Below are positions 7,946 to 16,900 of a DNA stretch of 64,000 nucleotides, piece by piece. Position 1 is the stretch's first letter; each line of letters opens with the position of its first letter. The translations under genes and the position numbers were made by a program. The DNA lies in NCBI RefSeq assembly GCF_900626075.1, contig NZ_UYZY01000002.1:682001-746000 (forward strand), read 5' to 3'. The DNA comes from Clostridium transplantifaecale. GTDB taxonomy: Bacteria; Bacillota; Clostridia; Lachnospirales; Lachnospiraceae. The notes below the pieces were generated by a model. The model ran no database searches. It was not told the DNA's origin and saw nothing but the letters and a program-made list of their open reading frames with translations.

Positions 7946-8032
7946 CTATTCATCCCCATCCAGCCATTTGCAAATGTAGTAGCTGGCCACACCTGCTATT
8001 ATGGAGATTAAGAAAGCTGCTATGTATTCCAT
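7946..8032 (-). CDS. 28-residue membrane peptide, type I toxin-like
   Basis: This short gene encodes MEYIAAFLISIIAGVASYYI followed by CKWLDGDE. It is a single hydrophobic helix with a short polar tail. The ATG at 8032 follows AGGAGGTGACGTCCA, an excellent ribosome-binding site. Peptides with this shape (one membrane helix, a tail with CKWLD) recur in Firmicute genomes and resemble type I toxins or small holin-like peptides; a toxin role here is inferred. A hairpin lies downstream. A related start (MDITAFLAKII) occurs at 7861 without a ribosome-binding site and may be a decayed second copy. Confidence 0.65.
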   Translation of the reverse strand: MEYIAAFLISIIAGVASYYICKWLDGDE

Positions 8033-8160
8033 TGGACGTCACCTCCTTTCTGCTGGAGGTTCGACAGCATACATAGCATATCATAGTAATTCTGATTTAT
8101 CTACTGTTTTAATGCAAAAAAGGCGTTTTAAGACGAAGTCGCCGCACAGCTTATAAATGA

Positions 8161-8696
8161 TTAAACAGACATTTTATTTACCGGAAAAAGTGTTGTTAAT
8201 ATATCCAAGCTGTCTTTTGAGGTATAGCCCCACAAGATAGAGCTGAGTGCGTCAATCGCTTCCCGGCGCCGGCGGTAATAGGTCCTGAAACTGATATCCC
8301 GGATATGGGGGCGCAGTTTCTCAATAATCTCCTCCACATTCCGAAGCTGCTGCGGGGAAAGATAGGTGTAATACAGTAGCCAGTAATAAGCCTCCCCGTT
8401 TTTGTGCTTATTTCTTAACAATTCGATTGCAGAGTCCAACAGCTTTAACATTTTATAGCTGTGCTCTATGCACTTGGCATGATGTTCAATGCTGCCCCCG
8501 GACAGATCGGCCCCTGCCAGGTATACGGAGTCCAGAAATTCCTCAATGGAACTGCCAAACTCAATCTCAAACCGGTTCCTGACCTGCTGAACCGACAGTT
8601 CCAGGCTCCAGACCACATCACGGTATTTTTTAGCAGTTTCCAGGTATCGTGGTATAACGGATCATCAATCATATCTATCTCTTTATTCTTTCCCAT
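8161..8696 (-). pseudogene. Conserved ICE protein split by an A6 run
   Basis: The natural start is the ATG at 8696, overlapping the end of the preceding regulator, giving MGKNKEIDMIDDPLYHDTWK then LLKN. At the A6 run 8626-8631 the frame departs from the rest. One extra A would yield LLKKYRDVVWSLELS and continue through GSSIEEFLDSVYLAGADLSG to a RRRREAIDALSSILWGYTSKDSL tail. That is the complete pattern of an uncharacterised element protein of about 178 residues. The sequence AAAAAAT could also act as a -1 slippery site, so translation of the full product is not excluded. Otherwise a shortened protein may start at the GTG near 8616. Confidence 0.65.
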
Positions 8697-9843
8697 AATC
8701 AAAATCTCCTTTATTATTTTCGCAAGGTGAGAGTGTAAGCTTAAATGTACGAACCGGTCTGTCCCCACAGAGAATCGCCAGCCCGAACCGGTAGGCGTAT
8801 TCCTTACGCGCGCGGATATAATACTCACCCATGCAGTCGTCAGATAAGGGATATAACTTATATCTGGAATTGGGACATTCAAAGCATGAAATTCCTTGTG
8901 CAGACAGGACTTCTGCCATTTTTTGAATAATAATTTCAATGTGCTGTTTTGAAACGCTGTCAAGCTCGTCTGAAACACAGATTTCATGTTCCGGAGTGGA
9001 TTCATTTTCCAAACTTTCTTTTTTCGGAAGTTCTAATTTAATATTAAGAATCATTGCGACCTCCTCTTTGTCAATCATTACATCGGATATCTGGAACATG
9101 GTGGATAGGTAGCTTTGCAGATAAATTACGCTGCCGTGGCGTCCGGGAAATGTCATGAGCGATATGTATTCCCGGTCAGACAGTCTTTTTAAAATTCTCC
9201 CTACTGTAGCTTTGGACAATCCCCACCGCTCCGCCAGTTCGTTATAGGACACCAGTGGATTTCCAGTTCCATTTCGCATATAAACCACTGGGCCGACTTC
9301 TGAACCCTCCACCTGTTCATCGTTGTAAATAGTAGAGAGCCATAGATCCAGGATAATATCCATCTCCGAGCAGCGGCCGGTACTGATAAGCTCTGCGGCT
9401 GTGGAAACCGGCATGAAGAAAAACCCGGTATCTTTCTGACAGGGGCAGTTGTAATCCAGTACAGTATTGTGTTTCTTCCAGTCCCGAATTTTGTATTTGA
9501 TGACCTTTCCGCGGCCAAGCGGCAGGAATGAGATAAGGTGCATGTCCTGCAGGTTTTCTAAAATGTTCAGTGCCTGGCATTGAAAACGGGTACGGAACCA
9601 CTGGGATAATTCCTTTACGGTACAGACCCACTCGCCGGGATAGACCGTGTAGGAGATACCGTCTATACGGCGGTATGAGGTACGGAAGTTTGCATAGCAG
9701 CATAGTACCGTAAAATAAAAAAGGCCGGAGTCTCCGTTTAAACGGAGATTCCGGTCATTCATCAAACTATGCACAAACTGCCGATAAATCCGGCAGCGAG
9801 GATAGTCTACGATTTGTTTGATTTGAAATTGATATTCGGACAT
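8683..9843 (-). CDS. Winged-helix element regulator/replication-type protein
   Basis: A 386-residue cytoplasmic protein starting at ATG 9843 behind AAGGAGG. It has two winged-helix-like regions. The first (residues about 55-125) includes ISYTVYPGEWVCTVKELSQW, and the second (about 205-250) has the helix-turn-helix YNELAERWGLSKATVGRILK. This plan is common in element proteins annotated as MarR-like or replication initiators. The C-terminal part is polar and unassigned. It is first in the leftward operon and overlaps the following frameshifted gene by 14 bp. Confidence 0.65.
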   Translation of the reverse strand: MSEYQFQIKQIVDYPRCRIYRQFVHSLMNDRNLRLNGDSGLFYFTVLCCYANFRTSYRRIDGISYTVYPGEWVCTVKELSQWFRTRFQCQALNILENLQDMHLISFLPLGRGKVIKYKIRDWKKHNTVLDYNCPCQKDTGFFFMPVSTAAELISTGRCSEMDIILDLWLSTIYNDEQVEGSEVGPVVYMRNGTGNPLVSYNELAERWGLSKATVGRILKRLSDREYISLMTFPGRHGSVIYLQSYLSTMFQISDVMIDKEEVAMILNIKLELPKKESLENESTPEHEICVSDELDSVSKQHIEIIIQKMAEVLSAQGISCFECPNSRYKLYPLSDDCMGEYYIRARKEYAYRFGLAILCGDRPVRTFKLTLSPCENNKGDFDYGKE

Positions 9844-9884
9844 AAAACCTCCTTGCAACCATTATTTTTTCGTAATATAATAAA

Positions 9885-9921
9885 AGAACAAAATTGAACT
9901 TAAAGCTTTCAATTTTGCTCT
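9885..9921. terminator. Inverted repeat near right end of element
   Basis: AGAACAAAATTGAA (9885-9898) pairs with TTCAATTTTGCTCT (9908-9921), followed rightward by TTTTG. It lies upstream of the leftward regulator gene, so it may terminate rightward transcription or serve as an operator. Confidence 0.55.
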
Positions 9922-10089
9922 TTTTGAAAAAATGCTAATAATCTGCTAATAACACCACAAGATACTATTAGCTTTTCTGTGGAAGCAGGAACTCTTATGA
10001 GGAAAATAGACGTTCGAATTGCTTGATTTTATTGGACTTAGAGAACTCACATGGAATACGCTGTACCCCTGTGGAAACGTCGATTTTAA

Positions 10090-10134
10090 CTCCTAAGCGG
10101 AAGGCCAGCGGTTCGAATCCGCTCAGGAACGCCA
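10090..10134 (+). other. tRNA-Arg(CCU) 3' fragment: attachment site of the element
   Basis: These bases are the 3' part of a tRNA: anticodon loop CTCCTAA (anticodon CCT), anticodon 3' stem GCGGA, variable loop AGGCC, T-arm AGCGG-TTCGAAT-CCGCT, acceptor 3' strand CAGGAAC, discriminator G and encoded CCA. The bases to the left cannot form the matching D-arm and acceptor 5' strand (GTTCCTG), so it is not a functional tRNA. The tRNA-style terminator follows immediately. This is the pattern left when an element integrates into tRNA-Arg: the intact gene should lie at the element's other end, left of the window. Confidence 0.85.
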
Positions 10135-10143
10135 GTAAATAAT

Positions 10144-10182
10144 GCCGAAAACCTTGAAGTTACCAGGTTTTCGGCTTTTTTT
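10144..10182 (+). terminator. Original tRNA-Arg terminator
   Basis: GCCGAAAACCT (10144-10154) pairs with AGGTTTTCGGC (10165-10175) followed by TTTTTTT. It now sits next to the orphaned tRNA 3' end. Confidence 0.92.
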
Positions 10183-10254
10183 GTCTGTTAAGGTGAGACG
10201 TTCCTTATAGGCAATCTTTAGGCCGGCAAAGTCAAAATTTTTCGCCCTCCTCAG

Positions 10255-12462
10255 CTACGCTTCTACCAGGTATTTCGTCTCAAATTCATCCGCCGTAACA
10301 GGCTGCGAATAATAATATCCCTGTATGTAATCGCAGCCCATCCCGGTGAGTTCCCTAACCTGCTCGGCGGATTCAATTCCTTCGGCCACTGTTACCATCC
10401 GGAGCTGCCTGGCCATTTTAAGGATGTTGGCAACAATGATGTGCTTGCGCCTTTCATTCGTCTTATCACGGAAAAACATCTGATCCAGTTTGAGAATATC
10501 TAAAGGAAGGGCCTGCAGCACATTCAGCGAGGACTGTCCGGTCCCAAAATCATCCATGGCGCAAAGAAAGCCGTTGTCCTTCAGCCTTTTAATGATTGCT
10601 GCAAAGTATGACACATCCTCCACAACTACACTTTCTGTAAATTCCAGTTCTATAAGGCCGCTCTGAATTTGATAGCGGTTTTTAATGGAACAGTAGTACT
10701 CGATGAAATTCGGCTGAAGCATGGTAATCCTTGAAACATTGACCGAGAGGATAAGCTGTTTTCTAATCCGGGGGAGAATTTTATTCAGGTACATGCAGAC
10801 ATGTTCAAACATGTAATGGTCTAAATCCACAATAAATCCGTTGCGTTCAAATAAATCCACAAATTCTCCCGGCATTGCAATTATAGTTCCATTTTGCTGC
10901 CAGCGGACCAGTACTTCGGCCCGAATGGACTGGTCCGGGGCAGCGCGGGTACAGAGCTGGGGCTGGAAAAACATCTCGAATTCTTCTTTTCGGATGGCCT
11001 CGTGCATGTTGGCCACAAATTCCATTTCCCGCATCTCTTTTTGCCGCATGGTATCGGTATAGAAGCCAAGGTGGCTTCCGGGCATAATTTTAATGTTTTT
11101 TTGAGCCATATTGGCCCGGTTCATCATTTCACCAATTTGGCAGCAGGAGTTATTATCGATTAGATAAACACCGCAGGCAAGTTCAATATGATGGCGTTTT
11201 TGATAAAGTTCCGGGTAATCTGATATATGGACAGACATTTCCCTGAAATTCTTTTCCAGTTCGGACGGCTCATTATCATAGTAGAGAAGATAGGCCAGTG
11301 TATCCCCGGAAATCCGGCAGAATACTTCACCCTCACGGCAGACGGAGGCCAGATAATCACTCCAGTATTTAAGAATACAGTCCCCTGTATCATATCCATA
11401 AGCTTCATTGATAAATTTGAATTTCTTTATATCACAGTAGTGAAGGGCGTATTTACGTCCGGAATTGTTGTTTAAAATACGTTCTGCTTTTATTTTAAAC
11501 CCTTCAAAATTCAGACGGCCAGTCAAGGGATCAGTATATTGGATTTTTGCTTTTTCTTCCTGAATCGTTAATCTCTGCACCGAGGCCGCAATATAGTCTC
11601 CCAGTACTTCCAGGAGGAAAAGAGACGTCAGGCGCTTTTTCAGGTTGCCCAGGCAAATCAGCCCTACCAGGCGTCCCCGGCAGATAATCGGAGCCAGACA
11701 TAAATTGTGAAGTCTGTATTCTGACAGAAAACGGTAGCTTTCAGGATCACGGTCCGCAAGTTCATCCACGGAACGGATCAGAATCAGCTTATTATAGCCG
11801 ATCAGGCGCTCCCAGCGTTTAAGCAGCCGGGAATCCAATTGGTCGATATAGGGAATGCCCGTACCGCAGCCGCATTTTGAGAAAAAACGTACCGTCTCGA
11901 TAGCCGTAAAGGAACGGATAAAACCGGTATCAGCCTCAAAATAATTTTTTAAATCTTCCAGAATCAGCCCAAATGCTTCCTCCGGCGGTTCCTGTTTCAG
12001 AAGACAGCGCATCCAGTGCATCATCAGGTTCTGTTGGTTTGCATTTTCAATCAGCACTTTTTTTGCCTGTTCCGGATTGGTAATGTTTAATGCGACTTCG
12101 ATGCGCATTTTACGTCCATTCCAGTCAAAAAGCCGATCTTTGATTAGAAAATTTTTTTTTGCTGCCTGATTGCAGTGTTCCCAGATATAATACTGTTCCG
12201 TGGTAAGCAGGGAGCTGGTACAGAATGGACAGGGAGAGCTTCGGTTTTGAAGCAGTTCATAACATTTTCTTCCTCTGCCGCCTTCAAGTCCGCCGCCATC
12301 AGCAACGCCTCTGCTGATAAGGCAGAGTTCGTAGGTTTTCGGATCACTTACGTAAAAAATGTCATCCGGATCATCCAGCATGGTTATTTCGCTGAAGAGG
12401 ACGGCATATCTGCGCAGCAGAGTTTCAAATTTATCTATTATCTCCTGATGTTCCTGTAGCAT
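10255..12462 (-). CDS. c-di-GMP phosphodiesterase: GAF, degenerate GGDEF, EAL
   Basis: A 735-residue cytoplasmic protein. The N-terminus has a Cys-containing sensor-like segment (CYELLQNRSSPCPFC), then a GAF-like domain (about 150-320) and a GGDEF fold whose active site has decayed to SGDTL. A C-terminal EAL domain follows with all key positions visible: EVLVR, the Asn of SVNVSR, ELEFTES, DDFGTG, LKLDQ and AEGIE. It should therefore break down c-di-GMP, with the GGDEF part perhaps a GTP-binding regulatory site. I choose the ATG at 12462 behind AAGGTGG; the frame is open to an ATG at 12522. The 5' region abuts an invertible segment that probably switches its transcription. Confidence 0.88.
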   Translation of the reverse strand: MLQEHQEIIDKFETLLRRYAVLFSEITMLDDPDDIFYVSDPKTYELCLISRGVADGGGLEGGRGRKCYELLQNRSSPCPFCTSSLLTTEQYYIWEHCNQAAKKNFLIKDRLFDWNGRKMRIEVALNITNPEQAKKVLIENANQQNLMMHWMRCLLKQEPPEEAFGLILEDLKNYFEADTGFIRSFTAIETVRFFSKCGCGTGIPYIDQLDSRLLKRWERLIGYNKLILIRSVDELADRDPESYRFLSEYRLHNLCLAPIICRGRLVGLICLGNLKKRLTSLFLLEVLGDYIAASVQRLTIQEEKAKIQYTDPLTGRLNFEGFKIKAERILNNNSGRKYALHYCDIKKFKFINEAYGYDTGDCILKYWSDYLASVCREGEVFCRISGDTLAYLLYYDNEPSELEKNFREMSVHISDYPELYQKRHHIELACGVYLIDNNSCCQIGEMMNRANMAQKNIKIMPGSHLGFYTDTMRQKEMREMEFVANMHEAIRKEEFEMFFQPQLCTRAAPDQSIRAEVLVRWQQNGTIIAMPGEFVDLFERNGFIVDLDHYMFEHVCMYLNKILPRIRKQLILSVNVSRITMLQPNFIEYYCSIKNRYQIQSGLIELEFTESVVVEDVSYFAAIIKRLKDNGFLCAMDDFGTGQSSLNVLQALPLDILKLDQMFFRDKTNERRKHIIVANILKMARQLRMVTVAEGIESAEQVRELTGMGCDYIQGYYYSQPVTADEFETKYLVEA

Positions 12463-12559
12463 GTATTCCACCTTTTCTTTCCCGGAAAAATTCTGAGCTT
12501 GCTGATGCGCCGGGCGCGTCATGTGGAAACCCGGGCATAGCAGGCTGACTGTGTTGATG

Positions 12560-12582
12560 ACATAATGGTGATTATGCCATCA
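12560..12582 (+). repeat. Left inverted repeat of invertible segment
   Basis: This 23-bp sequence, with core CATAATGGTGATTATG, is perfectly inverted at 12838-12860. It is itself near-palindromic (11-bp arms around GGTG), the form of a tyrosine-recombinase crossover site. Confidence 0.93.
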
Positions 12583-12660
12583 GGCAGAACAATTTAAGAT
12601 GTTCTTTGTTATATGGGAAAGAGACTTTTGTAGAAAAATCATAGTATCCCAGGTAAAAAG

Positions 12661-12715
12661 GCACCAAAACAGACCGGAATGATTTTACTTATTCTATGCC
12701 GGTCTGTTTTGGTGC
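12661..12715. terminator. Terminator inside the invertible segment
   Basis: GCACCAAAACAGACCGG (12661-12677) pairs perfectly over 17 bp with CCGGTCTGTTTTGGTGC (12699-12715). T-rich tracts follow on both strands (CTTTTT leftward), so it works in either orientation and insulates the EAL gene from recombinase read-through. Confidence 0.93.
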
Positions 12716-12773
12716 TTTATAAATTTTTACATACGGAATTCCGGATCATGATCAGCGGTCGGATATTGGAAGA

Positions 12774-12802
12774 TTGTAATTTCCCTCCTCTTATGATAAT
12801 AT
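12774..12802 (+). promoter_or_regulatory. Outward promoter in invertible segment
   Basis: The -35 TTGTAA (12774-12779) and -10 TAATAT (12797-12802) are separated by 17 bp, with an extended TGA just before the -10. As assembled it fires rightward, antisense to the recombinase 3' end; after inversion it would fire into the EAL gene. A second, leftward promoter-like pair (TTTTCA/TATAAT, 16 bp apart, just inside the right repeat) points into the terminator in this orientation. Confidence 0.65.
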
Positions 12803-12837
12803 GATTATATGTAAATTTATCCGAATGAAAAGCGGCA

Positions 12838-12860
12838 TGATGGCATAATCACCATTATGT
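12838..12860 (-). repeat. Right inverted repeat of invertible segment
   Basis: This is the perfect 23-bp reverse complement of 12560-12582 (core CATAATCACCATTATG on the plus strand). It begins 8 bp beyond the recombinase stop codon. Confidence 0.93.
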
Positions 12861-12867
12861 TGCTTTT

Positions 12868-13740
12868 TTACGTCACGCTCAGGACGAGCTGCATAAGAGC
12901 CAGTTGTTTTGCATGTTCTTCCCCGGAGTCCATTGTATAAATACGGGTGGTTGAGATATTAGCATGTCCGAGCAGATCCGCCAGCCTGGATAAATCTTTT
13001 TCCATGGAGTAATAGGTTCGGGCGAACAGATGGCGCAAGTTGTGGGGAAATACTTTTCCCGGTTCCACACCGGCGCTTTGACAGAGGGATTTCATGTCTC
13101 TCCAGATATTGTTTCTGTTTAACGGCTTTCCATCCCGGGTGCAGAAGATGGGGCCTCGTGTGATATTGTTTTCCCTGCAATAGGAACGCAGGGCGCGGCA
13201 AAGTTCTTTTGTCAGGAATACAACGCGGATTTTACCCTTACAGTCCACCTCGGCGCGTCCTGTGTACAGTGAATTCACGGTAAGGTACCTGAGTTCTGAA
13301 ACGCGGATGCCGGTGGCGCAGATGCTCTGCATTAAAAGGGAGAGCCGACGGTTGCCTCTTGATTCCGCAGCCTGTACAAGACATACATATTCCTCCCGGG
13401 TCAAAACCTTTTCGGGTTTCAAAAATATTTTGCGCTGCATTTTGACTGGTTTTACTTTACAGAGCGTTAAACCGCAGAAGTCCAGATAGCCGTTGACTGC
13501 CGCCAGCATGGAGTTGATACTGGCAGGCCGGTGGCTCTCGGCCAGACTCTCTTTCCAGCCCAGTACGGCTGCCTTATCGATTTCTTTCCCGCTGAGATAA
13601 AGAAAAAACGCGCGAAGATCGCGGATATATTTTTCTATGGTATTAGAGCTGCGTTCCTGTTCGTGCAGATAGGATGCGTAATCTTTTAAAGATGCCGGAG
13701 ATACGGCTTGATGCATAAGAATATTTGTGTCATGTTCCAT
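12868..13740 (-). CDS. Tyrosine recombinase, likely DNA invertase for adjacent switch
   Basis: A 290-residue XerC/D-type recombinase. The N-terminal SAM-like core-binding domain (residues about 15-95, SLKDYASYLHEQERSSNTIE) precedes the catalytic domain with Arg in ATGIRVSEL, Lys in CKGKIRV, HNLRH, the LLGHANISTTRIY box with the second His, and the nucleophile Tyr at its end. It is the right size for RecV/Xer-like invertases. The gene ends 8 bp from the right inverted repeat and no other recombinase is in the window, so it probably flips the switch. GAGAGGAAG precedes the ATG. It could instead be an element integrase, but it lies outside the att-bounded region. Confidence 0.9.
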   Translation of the reverse strand: MEHDTNILMHQAVSPASLKDYASYLHEQERSSNTIEKYIRDLRAFFLYLSGKEIDKAAVLGWKESLAESHRPASINSMLAAVNGYLDFCGLTLCKVKPVKMQRKIFLKPEKVLTREEYVCLVQAAESRGNRRLSLLMQSICATGIRVSELRYLTVNSLYTGRAEVDCKGKIRVVFLTKELCRALRSYCRENNITRGPIFCTRDGKPLNRNNIWRDMKSLCQSAGVEPGKVFPHNLRHLFARTYYSMEKDLSRLADLLGHANISTTRIYTMDSGEEHAKQLALMQLVLSVT

Positions 13741-13899
13741 CTTTTTTACTTCCTCTCTTCGGTTTGATATTTGTTATTTTACCGAAAATAAGGTGATATA
13801 ATACCCTGAAAATTGAAAAATTAAAAATTCCATATCTTACCACTATCATCCATCGGAAATATTAATATGAGGAATTAAAACAGAAAAGAAAGAAAAAGA

Positions 13900-13928
13900 C
13901 TATGCGCCGTTCTAATAACAGCGCATAG
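13900..13928 (-). terminator. Terminator after hybrid kinase gene
   Basis: CTATGCGC (13900-13907) pairs with GCGCATAG (13921-13928). Read leftward it is followed by TCTTTTTCTTTC. Confidence 0.88.
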
Positions 13929-13953
13929 CCCTTTTCTAATTTGATTGATACGT

Positions 13954-16900
13954 TTAACAATTCAGACATTGATGCAGGGTAAGCAGCAGCTCCTCCATCT
14001 GTATGGGTTTAGAGAGATGTCCGTTCATGCCATTTTGCAATGATTTGCGGCTGTCCTCGCTGAAAGCGTTGGCCGTCATTGCGATAATCGGTATGGTGCG
14101 TGAATCCTCGCGTCCCATGGTGCGCAGCCGTTTGGTGGATTCGATGCCATTCATAACCGGCATATGGATATCCATCAAGATGGCATCATAATAAAAGGTG
14201 TCATGGCTGGCGAACGTCTGGAGGGCCGTTTGACCGTTTTCTGCTGTTTCCACGATAAAACCGTTCATCTCCAGGAGTGTCTGCGCTATTTCACGGTTCA
14301 GTTCGTTGTCTTCAACGATTAGGAGGCGTTTTCCCTTAAAGCAGTCTGACCGCATATTCTGCAGCTGTTTCTTTACCACCGGCAGAACATTGCTGTAGGG
14401 AAAGCTCAGGGTGAAGAAGAATTCCGAACCACGGCCGGGTTCGCTTTTTACTTTCAGCATTCCGCCCATCATCTGGACGAGACGGCTTGAGATGGCAAGG
14501 CCAAGTCCCGTCCCTCCGTATCGGGATGAGGTGTCTCTGGCAGCCTGCTCGAACGCATTGAAAATATTCTGCAGCGCTTCCGGAGCAATTCCGATACCTG
14601 TATCGCTTATCGTAAAATGGAGAGTCAGGCAGTCCATATCCTCCTGAATCGGTGTCACACGCAGGGTAATATGACCTCCGGGTTCCGTAAATTTGACCGC
14701 ATTGCCAATAATGTTTAAAAGGACTTGTTCCAGGCGGAGTTTGTCTGCCAGGAGAGGCCTGTTATTTTTATAGTCATTAAAAATATTAAGGTGCAGATTC
14801 TTTCCCTTGGCCTGAGGGAGCATCATCCCTTTTACTGAGGAGATAAGCGCCGCCAGATCAATCGTCTCGGGATTTAGTTCCATTTTACCGCTCTCAATGC
14901 GGGACATATCCAGGATATCATTAACCAGATTTAATAAATACTGGTTGGAGGTGTCAAGTTTATCCAGACATTCCAAAACCTTTTCCCTATTGCCGGCCAT
15001 GGATCGGGCAATTGCAGTCATTCCGACGATGGCGTTCATCGGAGTTCTTATCTCGTGGCTCATGCGGGACAGAAAGTCAGTTTTTGCCTGGCTAAAGGCA
15101 TCAGCACGGGCTTTCATGACAAAGGAAGGGACGATTTTGCCCATCTCCGCCAGGACACGGCGCTGTTCTTTCGTCCAGGTGTAGTTCTCCTGGCTGACTT
15201 CGAATCCGAGGGCGCCGATAAATGTGCCATGATTCCAGATACCTGCATGGAGGCAGGATGGAAACGGAGATATCTCTTTATTTGGACATGAACCATACAG
15301 ACCGTCCGAACCGTAGCAGGAGGCAGCCGTTTCATAGCTTCCTTTCGTTATATAAATCGGTTTGTTAAGGTGGAGGAACGACTTATCCCTGGCCCATTGG
15401 TAGGTAAAATGGCAGGTCAGGAATGCAGGATCAATCTCCAGCAGTGACACACGGTCCAAATGATAAGTTTTGCCCATCCTGGCAAACAGCAGAGATACGG
15501 CATCCTCCAGATTACTTGCTTTGCCGAGAAGATCCAGGGCAAAGGAGATCAGGTTTTCCCCACGTTCCGAGTCTTCCTGCTCAATTGTATTGACGATATA
15601 TTTTTCCGTATACAGATTGGTCAGCATCACACCGAGTTCGTTGGATGTATCGAGATAACAGGCGGCATGTCCACGGCAGTTCTCTTTCACATACTTCAAT
15701 GTGCTCTCTGCACAGCGGTAGAGGCCGCTGTATTCGTTGACCACCTCGGTGGAGCACATGCCGATGCTGACGGAGATGGGAGTGGAGCTGTCCGTCTGGG
15801 CCAGAAGATTTTGCACCTGTTCTGCGATGTGCGGGCCGATCTCAGTGGCCTGCTTTTTATCACAGTTTTTTATGAAAAGCATAAATTCGTCGCCGCCGAG
15901 ACGGATTTGGAAATCCTGTTCGGCGGTTGATGTCCGGAGGATGTCAGCCACTTCCAGCAGTACGGCATTGGCAAATGCTGTCCCTTCCTCCTCATTGAGC
16001 CGGGAAAAATTATCCATATCCAGGAGCATGATGACACAGTTCTCTTCGACAGGTTTTGTCTGCATATATTCCTGGGCAAGTCTTGTACCTGATTCCTTAT
16101 TCCAGAGTCCTGTCAGGCTGTCCCTGGATCTGGCTTTTTCCAGTGCTGAGGCCATGTCTTTTTCATTTGTTATATCTTCTATAATTCCAACAACGAAATC
16201 AGGCTTTCCCTTTTCATCCCAGCTTACGGTTGACATAATGACGCGGCACCATACACCTGTACTGGTCAGAAACTCGGAATTAGCCGTTCGGCTCCCCTGG
16301 TGGATGGCATCATACATCTGCCTGCAGACGGTGTGGAAAGCGGGCGGGACGAGATGCTCAAGAAAACTGTCGGGCATTCTGTCATAACGCCCGTTACAGT
16401 GATAGTATTCGCAGGTACGCTGCGGAATTACACAGCTGCGGATATCGGGATAATAGTAGAATTCACAGATGGAGGTGTGTTCCAGCGCTACCTTCAGAAT
16501 CTCATTGCGGGCCTCAAGCTGGGCCGACAATCTATGGTTTTGGAGAATTGCCTGTTTTTCATGATCGGCGGTAAAGAACACACTGTGGTTTAACAGATCT
16601 TCCCCGATGTAATCATTCTTGATGGAGGAGGTATCACGCAGGATGCGCGGATCAGATACATGGAGTGAGGTGATTTTCCAAACATCATCCCTCTGCGCAC
16701 AGGAAGCGCTCAAATGTGCTTTGAGAGTGTAGGACGGTCCGGCTGGAACGGGCCTCATCAGCTTCAGGTCCGACATGAAAACAGCGTGATCGGGCGAATC
16801 TGCCACCTCACATGGCTGAACCAGTTCGGTTATATACGGATCGGGATCACAAGATATTTCTTTTTCGAGAAGTTTTTCCACCTCCCGGATTCCGCAGAGA

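Larger units (their letters stand above)
12583..12837. promoter_or_regulatory. 255-bp invertible DNA segment
   Basis: The segment is bounded by perfect 23-bp inverted repeats. It lies between the 5' end of the EAL gene and the 3' end of a tyrosine-recombinase gene, whose stop is 8 bp from the right repeat. It contains no gene. It carries a strong bidirectional terminator near its centre-left and a good promoter near its right end that points outward. Inversion would place that promoter upstream of the EAL gene. This is the layout of a phase-variation switch; in this assembly the EAL gene appears to be in the OFF orientation (inferred). Confidence 0.85.

Noticed and set aside
10058..10134. Complete tRNA-Arg gene
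   Set aside because: Bases left of the anticodon arm cannot form the acceptor 5' strand, D-arm or anticodon 5' stem; only the 3' half is present.
12462..12560. c-di-GMP riboswitch before the EAL gene
   Set aside because: The leader has none of the conserved GEMM-I core or tetraloop-receptor pattern; a short GC-rich hairpin is all that is visible.
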